The notes: generated from the sequence alone by a model not told the origin. A stretch of 63,779 bases of DNA from Beijerinckiaceae bacterium (GCA_021324915.1 JAJPIC010000014.1:1-63779); one strand, 5' to 3'. Counted from the first letter of the stretch, positions 1-8,161 are shown. Made by a program: numbers and translations.

Positions 1-2
1 AG

Positions 3-143
3 GAAGGGGCCATCCAGCCGACGCCGGATGTCGCCTCGGAAATGGCGAAAGTCTTCACCCGCGGGGTTTTGGCAATCGACGGGCGGATGATCAGTCTCAT
101 CGGCCTCGACCACGTTCTGCCGGCGGAAAGCGCAGCCGCCTGA
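3..143 (+). CDS. CheW-like chemotaxis coupling protein, C-terminal end (partial)
   Basis: The reading frame is open from the left edge and stops at 141-143, giving 46 residues that end in a GVLAIDGRMISLIGLDHVL-like stretch. This matches the last strands of the CheW fold, where a region on a DGR(M/L)I-L-LD-xVL pattern closes the domain. CheW couples chemoreceptors to the CheA kinase in the cytoplasm. Only the tail is visible, so it could also be the C-terminal CheW domain of a larger protein such as CheA or CheV. The identification rests on the motif alone. Confidence 0.6.
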   Translation, partial: EGAIQPTPDVASEMAKVFTRGVLAIDGRMISLIGLDHVLPAESAAA

Positions 144-233
144 TTCTCGCCGATTGCGATCCGGCGGAATGTGAACCTGAAGCGCGCTCTGCTGTTATAA
201 GGTCGGGCCTCTACCGGCTCCGGCGAGCACGTA

Positions 234-2012
234 ATGGCCCTTGCACCGATTTTGGATCGCTCCGCGTCGCGCCTGCGCGGCTTCGTGCGCCGGAACGAAG
301 TCGCCCTCATCGGCATGGCGATCGGCATCGGCGCGGTCGCCGCGGTGCTCGTCGCGCTCATTTCGGGTGCCGTCGGGCTCTGTCATCATCTCTTTTTCGG
401 CGTGCCCTGGGGCAAAAGGCTGAGCGGCGCTATGGCGCTCAACGCGCCTCTTCTCGCGCTCATTCCGATGGCCGGCGGCGTCATCCTTGGGCTCACCGGC
501 ATTTTGATCAAGCGGTGGCGGCCGCGCCGGCCGATCGATGCGATCGAGGCCAATGCACTCCAAGGCGGCCGCATGTCGCTCACCGACAGCATCCTCGTCA
601 CGCTGCAGACGATCGTCTCTTGTGGCTTCGGCGCCTCGGTCGGCCTCGAGGCGGGCTATACGCAGATCGGCTCCGGCCTCGCCTCGACGCTCGGCGCAGC
701 GTTCAAAATGCGGCGCGGCGATATGCGCACCTTGGTGGGATGCGGAGCCGCCGGTGCAATCGCCGCAGGCTTCGGATCGTCGCTAACCGGCGCCTTCTAC
801 GCCTTCGAGCTGATCATCGGAACCTATACGCCCTTCGGCCTCGCCTCTGTGATGGCGGCGGCGATCGCTGCGGTGCTCGTCGCGTCCTGGCTCGGCGTCG
901 ACAATTCGTTCGTTGCGCATCTTGCGCCGACCTATGCCATCACGCAGCTCGATCTCCTCGCCTTTTTCGTCCTCTCCATCGCCTGCGCGATCGTCGGGAT
1001 CGGCATCATGCGCGGTGTGACCTTCGTCGAAACTTTGTTCAAACGAAGCCATGCGCCTGGCTTTTTGCAGCCGGTGATCGGAGGATTGGCGGTGGGGCTC
1101 CTCGCACTGGCAACGCCGCACGTGCTGGCCTCCGGCCATGGCGCGCTCGCGGAGATCTATCGGCAGACGCAAACCGACGTCGTTGCTCTCTGCCTGACGG
1201 TCCTTTTGAAGTCGGTGGCATCGGCGATCTCGATCGGCTCGGGCTTTCGCGGCGGTCTCTTCTTCGCCTCGCTCTTTCTCGGCGGCATGGTCGGCAAGAT
1301 CTTCGCCGGCGTCTTGCCGATCTTGTCTGCGGGCTTCACGCCGGATCCGGCCGTCTACGTGACGGTGGGCATGGCGGCCTTGGGGGTCGCGGTCGTCGGC
1401 GGCCCTCTGACGATGAGCTTCTTGGCGCTCGAGACGACGGGCGATTTTCGGCTCACCGTGGTGATCCTAATGGCCGCGACGATCGTCTCGGTCGTCGTGC
1501 GCCGGACGTTCGGCTATTCCTTCGCCACGTGGCGGCTGCATTTGCGCGGCGAGTCGATCCGCAGCGCGCAGGACGTCGGCTGGATGCGCAATCTGACGGT
1601 TGCACGCATGATGCGGCCGGATGTCACCTTAGCACCGCTCAATCAGAAGATCGCCGAATTCCGTGACGCCTTTCCGCTCGGCGCGCTGCAGTGGGTCGTC
1701 GCCATCGACGCGGAGCGCCGCTATGCCGGTCTCGTCGCGGTGACGGATGCGCATCTGGCGAAGAGCGATGAGGAGCCGATTGCGAGCCTGCTGCGCCACA
1801 AAGACGACGTTCTCCTGCCGGCGATGAACATCAAACAGGCGGCGGAGATTTTCGAGCGGACCGAGAGCGAGGCGCTGGTCGTGCTCGCAGACATCAAGAG
1901 CCGGCGGCCCATCGGCATCCTCACCGAGGCGCATGTGCTGCGCCGCTATACCGAGGAATTGGAGAAACAGCGCCGCGATCTCTCGGGCGAGAAATGGCTC
2001 GGCGAGACCTGA
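234..2012 (+). CDS. ClC-family chloride channel/antiporter with C-terminal CBS region
   Basis: The 592-residue protein has about ten to twelve hydrophobic segments between residues 20 and 435, followed by a soluble tail (about 445-575) resembling a CBS pair. ClC proteins move chloride or other anions, often in exchange for protons, across the inner membrane. The gating glutamate region is present as SVGLEAGYTQIGSG in place of SVGREGP, and GGLFFASLFLGGMVG corresponds to the GxFxP segment. The first filter motif (GSGxP, which supplies the central serine) is not seen: the equivalent place reads RPIDAIEANALQGG. The ion specificity is therefore uncertain. The start has a GGCGAG ribosome site 7 bases upstream. 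Family membership is secure, transported ion is not. Confidence 0.88.
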   Translation: MALAPILDRSASRLRGFVRRNEVALIGMAIGIGAVAAVLVALISGAVGLCHHLFFGVPWGKRLSGAMALNAPLLALIPMAGGVILGLTGILIKRWRPRRPIDAIEANALQGGRMSLTDSILVTLQTIVSCGFGASVGLEAGYTQIGSGLASTLGAAFKMRRGDMRTLVGCGAAGAIAAGFGSSLTGAFYAFELIIGTYTPFGLASVMAAAIAAVLVASWLGVDNSFVAHLAPTYAITQLDLLAFFVLSIACAIVGIGIMRGVTFVETLFKRSHAPGFLQPVIGGLAVGLLALATPHVLASGHGALAEIYRQTQTDVVALCLTVLLKSVASAISIGSGFRGGLFFASLFLGGMVGKIFAGVLPILSAGFTPDPAVYVTVGMAALGVAVVGGPLTMSFLALETTGDFRLTVVILMAATIVSVVVRRTFGYSFATWRLHLRGESIRSAQDVGWMRNLTVARMMRPDVTLAPLNQKIAEFRDAFPLGALQWVVAIDAERRYAGLVAVTDAHLAKSDEEPIASLLRHKDDVLLPAMNIKQAAEIFERTESEALVVLADIKSRRPIGILTEAHVLRRYTEELEKQRRDLSGEKWLGET

Positions 2013-2126
2013 GCCGACACGGCTCTGCCAAACCGCGGTCATATCTCGCGCTCTCGTCTTCCGGCACGGATCGGATGATCGGCGCATATACGCCTATTGC
2101 ACGCATATGCGCCGAGTTCTTGCCGT

Positions 2127-2558
2127 TCAGTGGAATATCGCGACGAACGCGCCGGGGGCTGCGCCCGGTGCGCCTTGGCGCTCGACTGTGAACGCGCGGC
2201 CGGCTAGGGTCGCGACGCGGTCGTCGAACGGATTGGCGGCGGGTTGCGCGCTCGACGCGGAACGATGGCCGTGCGTCTTATAGGGGATGGCCTCTGTACG
2301 TTCCACGACGAACGCCCGGCCGCCGAGCGTCGCGGCACGATCGGCAAGCGGATTGCCGAAAGCTCGAACGCTCCTCCCATCGAGACCGCGGTTCGGCGCC
2401 CGGTAGCCAATTCCTTCTGCCCGTTCCATCGTGAAAGCCGTGCCGCCGAGCGTTGCGGCGCGGTCGGCCAACGGATTGTAGCTCGCGCTATCCGCCAAGG
2501 CGGCCGGGCCGCCTAGCACGGCAGCGGCGAGGATCAGGGAAATACGGAGGCTTGTCAT
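2127..2558 (-). CDS. Small secreted protein with three ~40-residue repeats
   Basis: The 143-residue product begins with a signal peptide (MTSLRISLILAAAVLGGPAALA). The mature part consists of three copies of NP(L/F)xDRxATLxGxAFxxER, starting at residues 28, 69 and 109, separated by 21-22 variable residues rich in Gly, Arg and Ser. The start at 2558 is chosen because GAGGAG lies 8 bases upstream and the signal peptide begins there, although the frame is open further upstream. I do not recognise the family. The gene is divergent from an HxlR regulator with a palindrome in between, so it is probably regulated by it. Export to the periplasm or outside is inferred from the signal peptide. Confidence 0.72.
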   Translation of the reverse strand: MTSLRISLILAAAVLGGPAALADSASYNPLADRAATLGGTAFTMERAEGIGYRAPNRGLDGRSVRAFGNPLADRAATLGGRAFVVERTEAIPYKTHGHRSASSAQPAANPFDDRVATLAGRAFTVERQGAPGAAPGAFVAIFH

Positions 2559-2635
2559 TGAGTGAACTCCTCGTTCGAACACCGCAGCAATGCGCCGGAT
2601 CGCGTTCGCCGGCAGGACCATCTCGATGTTCCACC

Positions 2636-2660
2636 AGTAACTATTTTGCAGATAGTGACT
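2636..2660. promoter_or_regulatory. 25-bp imperfect palindrome, probable HxlR operator
   Basis: AGTAACTAT and ATAGTGACT form the two arms around a 7-base centre, in the 154-bp gap between the repeat protein (minus strand) and the HxlR gene (plus strand). The arms match apart from one position each side. HxlR-family regulators such as YodB bind ACTAT/ATAGT-type dyads next to their own genes and targets, which fits this position. Confidence 0.65.
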
Positions 2661-2712
2661 ATTCAAGATGTACAGACTTGCAGGATTATCCCAGGATTGC
2701 TATCTTTCGCTC

Positions 2713-3126
2713 ATGAAGAACGGCTATGCGCAAGATTGTCCGGTCGCCCGCACGCTCGACGTCGTGGGCGAGAAGTGGAGCCTGCTTATTCTGCGGGACC
2801 TCGCTCAAAAGGGCCCGCTGCGGTTTCAGGACCTCGAAACGGGGCTCGGAGGGGTGGCGCCGAACACGCTTTCTGCGCGGCTCAAGACATTGGAAGAGCA
2901 GGGAGTGATCGAAGCGCGGCTCTACGAGGCGCATCCGCCGCGCTACGAATATGTTCTGACCGCCAAAGGCCTCGCGCTTCGTCCGGTGTTGAAGGCGCTC
3001 CGCGATTGGGGTGAACGTTACGCCGAGCCGAGCGCCGCGGGTGTTGGGACGAGCGTGCCGCGCGCATTCCGGCGCAGCGGCCCGGCGGACAAGCAAAGAG
3101 ACAGCCGGTCGGCGCCGTCTCGCTGA
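2713..3126 (+). CDS. HxlR-family winged-helix transcriptional regulator
   Basis: The 137-residue protein has the HxlR core: CPVARTLDVVGEKWSLLIL near the N-terminus, then RFxDLExxLGGVAPNTLSARLKxLEEQGVI for the recognition helix and RYEYVLTAKG for the wing. The cysteine at residue 9 is the one that senses quinones, diamide or aldehydes in well-studied members such as YodB. The start at 2713 places this cysteine at the usual distance; an in-frame start 45 bases earlier would add an unusual extension. The Arg/Ser-rich tail after residue 110 is not part of the family fold. The regulator probably controls itself and the divergent repeat protein through the palindrome at 2636-2660. Confidence 0.88.
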   Translation: MKNGYAQDCPVARTLDVVGEKWSLLILRDLAQKGPLRFQDLETGLGGVAPNTLSARLKTLEEQGVIEARLYEAHPPRYEYVLTAKGLALRPVLKALRDWGERYAEPSAAGVGTSVPRAFRRSGPADKQRDSRSAPSR

Positions 3127-3276
3127 TCGGCCGCACCTGCCGCAGCAAGCGAATGCTCGAGAGAGGATAGCGGCCGAGCGCGGTTCGCGCTTTCTTGACG
3201 AGACCACCGCCCGAGCGACACGCCCCTGTCAAATGTCTGCGCTAGCCGGGCCGCTTCGGAACGAATGGAATCTGGC

Positions 3277-4806
3277 ATGAGATATTGGATTGCGGCCGCG
3301 GCGCTTCTCGTCGTGGCGACATCGAGTGAAGCTGCCGAAATCCCCGCGCAAGATCTCGCGAAGATCGACACGATCGTCGTTCTCTACGCCGAGAACCGCA
3401 GTTTCGATGCGCTTTATGGCGAGTTCCCCGGCACCAATGGGCTCGCCAATGTGACGCCACAAATGGCGCTGCAGCGCGACCGCGACGGCAGCGTGCTGAA
3501 GGAACTGCCGCCGATTTGGGGCGGGCTCACAGCCAAAGGGGTCACGCCGAAGATCGATGAAGCGCACACCAAGGGCCTGCCGAACGCGCCTTTCGCCATC
3601 GACGATCCGAAAGGCTTCAATCTGCCGCTCAGCGTGCCGACCCGTGATCTCTGGCATCGGTTCTACGAGAACCAGATGCAGATCGACGGCGGCAAGAACG
3701 ATCGCTTCGTTGCCTATGCCGACTCCGGCGCCCTCGTGATGGGCCATTATGACGGCGCGAAACTTCCGCTCTGGGACATAGCCAAGCGCTATACGCTCGC
3801 CGACAATTTCTTCATGGGCGCGTTCGGCGGCTCGTTCCTCAATCATTTCGAGCTGATCTGCGCCTGCGCGCCCGTCTATCCCGATGCCGACAAGAGCCCG
3901 GCCAAGGGCCTGATCTCGGTCGTCGAGCCCGATGGCGTGAGCTTGAAGCCGGCGCCCGATTCGCCCGCCTCGGCGATGGATGGGCCGCCGAAGTTCGTCA
4001 GCGACGGAATGATCACGCCGGATTTTTTCGTGATCAATACGATGCAGCCGCCTTATCAGCCGAGCGCCAATCGGCCGGCGCCGGGCGGCGATCCGGCCTA
4101 TGCCGATCCTGGCAAGCCGACGACCTTGCCGCCGCAGATCATGCCCAATATCGGCGATCTTTTGAGCGCGAAGGGCATTTCATGGGCCTGGTATGCGGGC
4201 GCTTGGCAGGCGGCGCTCGACGGCAAGAACGGCAAGCCCGCGCCGGACTTCCAATATCACCATCAGCCCTTCAATTATTTCGCCGATCTGGCGCCAGGCA
4301 AACCGGCGCGCGCGGAGCATTTGCGCGACGGCGGGCTCGACGGCGCGCTCTTTGTTGCGGCGATCGATGCGGGCAAGCTGCCGCAAGTCGCGTTTTACAA
4401 GCCGCAAGGCAATCTCAACGAACATCCGGGATATGCCGACGTGCTTTCGGGCGACGAGCATCTCGCCGAGGTCGTCGCCCATCTCGAGAAGAGCCCGCAA
4501 TGGGCGCATATGCTGGTGATCGTCACCTATGACGAGAACGGTGGCTTCTGGGATCATGCGGCGCCGCCCAAGGCGGACCGATTCGGTCCGGGCACGCGCG
4601 TGCCGGCTCTGATCATCTCGCCTTTTGCCAAGCGCGGCTTCGTCGATCACACGCTTTACGATACGACCTCGATCCTGCGCTTCATCACGCGTCGGTTCGA
4701 TCTGCCGGTGCTCGCGGGGATTACGGCGCGCGACGAAGCCATGCAGAAGGCAGGCAGCGGCCGGATTGGCGACCTCACGAACGCGCTGGAGCTCGGGGGG
4801 AAGTAG
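3277..4806 (+). CDS. Secreted phosphoesterase (AcpA/phospholipase C superfamily)
   Basis: The 509-residue protein starts with a signal peptide (MRYWIAAAALLVVATSSEA) and carries the ENRSFDALYGEFPGTNGLAN motif of phosphoesterase family PF04185, whose Asn-Arg-Ser-Phe-Asp region binds the catalytic metal. Further family blocks are NHFELICAC near residue 190 and VIVTYDENGGFWDHAAPP with GPGTRVPALIISPFAKRGFVDH near 410-455. Relatives are acid phosphatases or phosphatidylcholine-preferring phospholipase C enzymes acting in the periplasm or outside the cell. Substrate cannot be read from the sequence. The start at 3277 is preferred because the signal peptide begins there; an ATG four codons upstream (3265) is possible. 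A paralogue lies at 45963-48044. Confidence 0.85.
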   Translation: MRYWIAAAALLVVATSSEAAEIPAQDLAKIDTIVVLYAENRSFDALYGEFPGTNGLANVTPQMALQRDRDGSVLKELPPIWGGLTAKGVTPKIDEAHTKGLPNAPFAIDDPKGFNLPLSVPTRDLWHRFYENQMQIDGGKNDRFVAYADSGALVMGHYDGAKLPLWDIAKRYTLADNFFMGAFGGSFLNHFELICACAPVYPDADKSPAKGLISVVEPDGVSLKPAPDSPASAMDGPPKFVSDGMITPDFFVINTMQPPYQPSANRPAPGGDPAYADPGKPTTLPPQIMPNIGDLLSAKGISWAWYAGAWQAALDGKNGKPAPDFQYHHQPFNYFADLAPGKPARAEHLRDGGLDGALFVAAIDAGKLPQVAFYKPQGNLNEHPGYADVLSGDEHLAEVVAHLEKSPQWAHMLVIVTYDENGGFWDHAAPPKADRFGPGTRVPALIISPFAKRGFVDHTLYDTTSILRFITRRFDLPVLAGITARDEAMQKAGSGRIGDLTNALELGGK

Positions 4807-4872
4807 AACGCCTGCTTTACCACCTTTCCGGCCACGCTTGGCGCCGAGCCAGGACGATGAACATTTCCGGCT

Positions 4873-4931
4873 GCCCCTGGATCCCCGGATCTCCGCCCTC
4901 GGACAGGTCCGAGGGCTCGTCCGGGAAAGTG
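4873..4931 (+). repeat. Family A type-1 hairpin, solo copy
   Basis: This is a dispersed intergenic palindrome of the form CTGGATCCCCGGAT...CCGGGAAAGTG. The inner stem here is GCCCTCGGA/TCCGAGGGC, different in sequence from other copies but still perfectly paired. It lies between two convergent genes, 17 bp from the stop of the TPR-sulfotransferase. Confidence 0.8.
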
Positions 4932-4947
4932 AATTGCCGCGCGTCGT

Positions 4948-7059
4948 TCAGTTCTTGGACGCCGAAATCTCAAGTGCCGCGAGCAGAGGCCCGAGGAATT
5001 CTTCGTACTCCCGCCACCGGCCCACGGCCTTTTTGTAAATCGGTTGGCGGACCTGCATGAAACTCGCGGTGCGAACCGGCCGCTCCGTCTCGTGAAATGA
5101 GAGGCAGCGGTCGTCCCAAGGAAGTCCGCAATGGGCGATGATACGCCGCGCCTGGCCTTCGAGATCGGTGACGACCTCCTCATAGTGCACATCGAGGATT
5201 CGTCCGGCAGGCAGAACGCGATGCCAATGGGCCATCAGCCGTTCGTAGCGTTTGTAGTAGCGGCCGAGTTCGGCGAGGTCGTAGGTGAACTCCTGCCCAT
5301 GGGTAAACAATATCGAGAAGCACGAAACGCAGGTGTCGACCGGATCGCGCATCGTGTGGATGATCTTGGCGTTGGGGAGTGCGAGATGGATCAAGCCGAC
5401 GAGGGCATAGTTCGATGGCATTTTGTCGGTGACGTGGTCGTGCTCGCCAATGTCCTTGCTGGTTTCAGCAAGATACCGCGCTCCGATCCCCTTCAATGCA
5501 GATCCATCGAGAGCGGGAACGTAGCTCGGATAGGCGATCCGCGCTCCGTCGGCGCGGTACATGACTTGAGCGATCTTTCTAAACGTTTCCAGTTCCCCGG
5601 CACCATGCACCATCGGATGGCTGGCGAGAATTTGCTCGACGAGGGTTGTCCCGGAGCGAGGCATTCCGAGAATGAAGATCGGCTGCCGAGAGGGATCGCC
5701 GGCGCCTGATTTGGCATCAATCAACGCACGGCTGAAGGTCGTCTCTATCGCGTCGACGGCGGCCGAAGCAGCCTCCTCGTCGTAAGAGATGGTCGCACGC
5801 TTGGCTTTATTGGCCGCCAGCAAATGCTCGAACGAGCGGCGATGATCTTTAAGGTCCGCATAGGCTTTGCCGAGCGCGAAATGCAGGAGCATGGTGGCTT
5901 CTTCCGAACCGCCCTCCGCTCCGCTCACGAGTCGCTGCATCGCGATAAGATCTGGATCGTCTGGGACAAATTTCTTCGATAACGAGAGATTGAAATATGC
6001 GCCGGCGCTTTTCGGATCGATTTCGATTGCCCTCGAAAGAGCATCTCGGGCTCTTTCCGCTTGCCCAAGCTCATTCAGAGTGAGCCCCATATAATTGTGA
6101 GCATCGGAAAAATCCTCTTTCAGCAGCGTCGCTTTCTCGAAGCAAGCGCGGGCTTGTTCGAGCTCGCTGAACTCACGGAGGACAATTCCCTTGTTGTAGT
6201 AAGCCTCGGCGAAATCGGACTTCAGCGCGATCGCTTTGTCGCAACTCGCCAGCGCTTCGTCGAGCCGGCCGAGTTCCTTGAGGACTTTGGCGCGATCAGA
6301 GTAAACCTCCGCCTGATCGGGTTCGAGAGCAATAGCCCTTTCATAGCTCGCCAGCGACGCATCACGACGCCCGAGTTCATTGAGAACGATGGCGCGATTA
6401 TGGTGCGCCTCGGCGCAGGCCGGCTTTATCGCGATCGCCCGGTCATAGCTCGCCAAGGCGTCCTCTGTGCGGCCAACCTCTTTAAGAGCATTTCCTAGAT
6501 TTAGCTGAGCATCGACATGAGCAGCATTGAGGGCGAGGGCCTTCGAGTAGGACGTTATCGCCTCGTCGAATCGTTTGAGTTCCGCGAGAAGATTCCCGCG
6601 ATTATAATAAGCTTCGCTGTCCGGCCTGAGGGCGAGCGCCTTGTCGTAGCTCGCGAGCGCCTCTTCCGGCCGGCCGAGTTCCTTGAGCGCGAGACCGCGA
6701 TTGTAATAGGCCTCGGCATAATCGGGCTTCAGCGCGATCGCCTTCTCGCAACTGGCGCGCGCCTCTTCGAAACGCCCGAGCTCCTTGAGCGCGACCGCCA
6801 GGTTCGAATGGCTCGCCGGAACATGCGGATTGATCGAAACGGCCTTAGAGAGAAGCTCTGCGGCACGCGCGTAATCACGCTTTTGGCAGGCTATGGTGCC
6901 GAGCAGGCTCAGAGCGCCGAAATGATCCGGGGCGCTGCGAAGGACCTGCCGATAGATCTCCTCGGCATCAGTGAGCCGGCCTTGTTGATGGAGCGCGAAT
7001 GCGCTTTGCATTTGCGTCTGAAGGTCGAAGGCCGAGACTTGCCTATTTCTCTTTGACAT
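4948..7059 (-). CDS. TPR-repeat protein with C-terminal sulfotransferase domain
   Basis: The 703-residue protein has about eleven tetratricopeptide repeats up to roughly residue 380 (repeating AxxYYNRGxxLxELGRxxEAxxSYDKAIALKP), then a sulfotransferase domain. The PAPS-binding loop reads FILGMPRSGTTLVEQILASH near residue 440, and a later MRDPVDTCVSCF segment matches the 3'-phosphate binding region. Such fusions transfer sulfate from PAPS to an unknown acceptor, with the TPRs choosing the partner. The start at 7059 is chosen because an AGAAAG site precedes it and the upstream open frame runs into a family A repeat. It stands alone on its strand and is flanked on both sides by direct copies of that repeat. 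Confidence 0.87.
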   Translation of the reverse strand: MSKRNRQVSAFDLQTQMQSAFALHQQGRLTDAEEIYRQVLRSAPDHFGALSLLGTIACQKRDYARAAELLSKAVSINPHVPASHSNLAVALKELGRFEEARASCEKAIALKPDYAEAYYNRGLALKELGRPEEALASYDKALALRPDSEAYYNRGNLLAELKRFDEAITSYSKALALNAAHVDAQLNLGNALKEVGRTEDALASYDRAIAIKPACAEAHHNRAIVLNELGRRDASLASYERAIALEPDQAEVYSDRAKVLKELGRLDEALASCDKAIALKSDFAEAYYNKGIVLREFSELEQARACFEKATLLKEDFSDAHNYMGLTLNELGQAERARDALSRAIEIDPKSAGAYFNLSLSKKFVPDDPDLIAMQRLVSGAEGGSEEATMLLHFALGKAYADLKDHRRSFEHLLAANKAKRATISYDEEAASAAVDAIETTFSRALIDAKSGAGDPSRQPIFILGMPRSGTTLVEQILASHPMVHGAGELETFRKIAQVMYRADGARIAYPSYVPALDGSALKGIGARYLAETSKDIGEHDHVTDKMPSNYALVGLIHLALPNAKIIHTMRDPVDTCVSCFSILFTHGQEFTYDLAELGRYYKRYERLMAHWHRVLPAGRILDVHYEEVVTDLEGQARRIIAHCGLPWDDRCLSFHETERPVRTASFMQVRQPIYKKAVGRWREYEEFLGPLLAALEISASKN

Positions 7060-7132
7060 CGCGCTTTCTTTATTACTGGCCGCCAAGCTTCCCTCTGCAG
7101 TCCAATTTTGGCTTGAAATCGCATCATCTGCG

Positions 7133-7183
7133 TTTGCCCCTGGATCCCGGCTCGGCGCCAGCGCCGGCCGGGAAAGTGAGGCG
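7133..7183 (+). repeat. Family A type-1 hairpin, solo copy
   Basis: The sequence reads CCTGGATCCCGGCTCGGCGC...GCGCCGGCCGGGAAAGTG. Compared with the array copies, the A-T pair of the outer stem has become C-G on both sides, a compensatory change. It sits in the divergent gap between the TPR-sulfotransferase and the GIY-YIG gene and has the same orientation as the copy at 4873-4931. Confidence 0.8.
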
Positions 7184-7260
7184 GGGTGGATTGAGGACCT
7201 TGTACTACGGCAGTTCCAAGGCAAATTGTTGCCCGACAGCAGCGGACGAACCGATTGTCG

Positions 7261-7551
7261 ATGCCAGCCGCGTATTTCTACATCTTGGCGAGCGAGCGCA
7301 ATGGCACTCTATACTGCGGCTCAACTGCGGGCCTGGCCAACAGAGTCTTTGAGCACAAGGGCCATTTGCGCCCGGGTTTCACAAGCCGCTACGGGGTAAC
7401 GCGTCTGGTCTATTACGAGGCCTATGATCGGCTGATGGATGCGCGATCCCGCGAGTATAAGGTCAAGAAATGGCGCCGGGCCTGGAAGCTCGCGTTGATT
7501 GAAAGCATGAATCCGCAATGGCTCGATTTGTACGAATCGCTTGCCAATTAG
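7261..7551 (+). CDS. GIY-YIG domain small nuclease-like protein (UPF0213 type)
   Basis: The 96-residue protein is a single GIY-YIG domain: YFYILASERNGTLYCGSTAGL gives the paired Y-x-Y and Y-C-G variant of the motif, followed by RVFEHKG with the catalytic-type Arg and His and a REYKVKKWRRAWKLALIE helix. This subgroup is common as stand-alone small proteins in alphaproteobacteria and has no firmly known role; DNA cleavage is inferred from the fold. The start is taken as ATG at 7261 rather than TTG at 7255. A family A hairpin lies 77 bp upstream, and the 171-bp tandem array of the same family begins 57 bp downstream. Confidence 0.87.
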   Translation: MPAAYFYILASERNGTLYCGSTAGLANRVFEHKGHLRPGFTSRYGVTRLVYYEAYDRLMDARSREYKVKKWRRAWKLALIESMNPQWLDLYESLAN

Positions 7552-7608
7552 CTGCCACTTCCCCGGACGAGCCCTTGCTTATGGCACATTGCTTGGAGTG
7601 TGGGCACG

Positions 7609-8090
7609 TCCCCGGACGAGCCGCGGAGCGGGCGAAGATCCGGGGCCCAGGGGCCGCTTGCTTGTGCCGCTTGCTATTACTGGATCCCGGATCGGCGCTC
7701 CGCGCCGTCCGGGAAAGTGGGGCGCCGCGGACGAGCAGAGGGGCCGGTTGCGTTGTCACCATTGCTGGGAAACTGGGGCACTTCCCCGGACGAGCCCGCG
7801 GAGCGGGCGAAGATCCGGGGTCCAGGGCAGTCTGCGCCGATGTTGTCTTACTGGATCCCGGATCGGCGCTCCGCGCCGTCCGGGAAAGTGGGGGCGCTTC
7901 CGCAGACGAGCAGAGGGGCAGGTTGCGTTGCCATTACCGGGAAACTGGGCACTTCCCTGGACGAGCCCGCAGAGCGGGCGAAGATCCGGGGTCCAGGGCA
8001 GTCTGCGCCGATGTTGTCTTACTGGATCCCGGATCGGCGCTCCGCGCCGTCCGGGAAAGTGGGGCGCTTGCGCGGGCGAGCACGCGGAGC
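7609..8090 (+). repeat. 171-bp tandem array of family A composite hairpins
   Basis: Three nearly identical units follow each other; the TGGATCCCGG anchor recurs at 7681, 7852 and 8023, exactly 171 bp apart. Each unit holds a type-2 hairpin (starts near 7609, 7784, 7954: CCCGGACGAGCC...GGGCGAAGATCCGGGG) and then a type-1 hairpin (CCCGGATCGGCGC TCC GCGCCGTCCGGG). The first unit is more diverged than the second and third. No gene is supported in 7552-8161; long open frames here only reflect the high GC content. Confidence 0.9.
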
Positions 8091-8117
8091 GGGCGACACG
8101 GCGCTTGAATCCCCTGG

Positions 8118-8157
8118 CCCCTCACCCTAGCCCTCTTCCCACGGGTGGGGAGAGGGA
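8118..8157 (+). repeat. Family B palindromic repeat, solo copy
   Basis: It reads GCCCCTCACCCTAGCCCTC followed by a TTCCCAC/GTGGGGA-type stem. This is the same element that brackets the DUF559 gene at 10133-10731. It ends 4 bp from the stop codon of the glycosyltransferase on the other strand. Confidence 0.8.
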
Positions 8158-8161
8158 ATGC

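Noticed and set aside
515-1666. 383-codon open frame within the ClC gene
   Set aside because: It lies in another frame of a clear family member and is Arg-rich without any motif.
7609-8090. CRISPR array
   Set aside because: The unit is 171 bp with no short repeat-spacer pattern, spacers would be nearly identical, and no cas genes are present.
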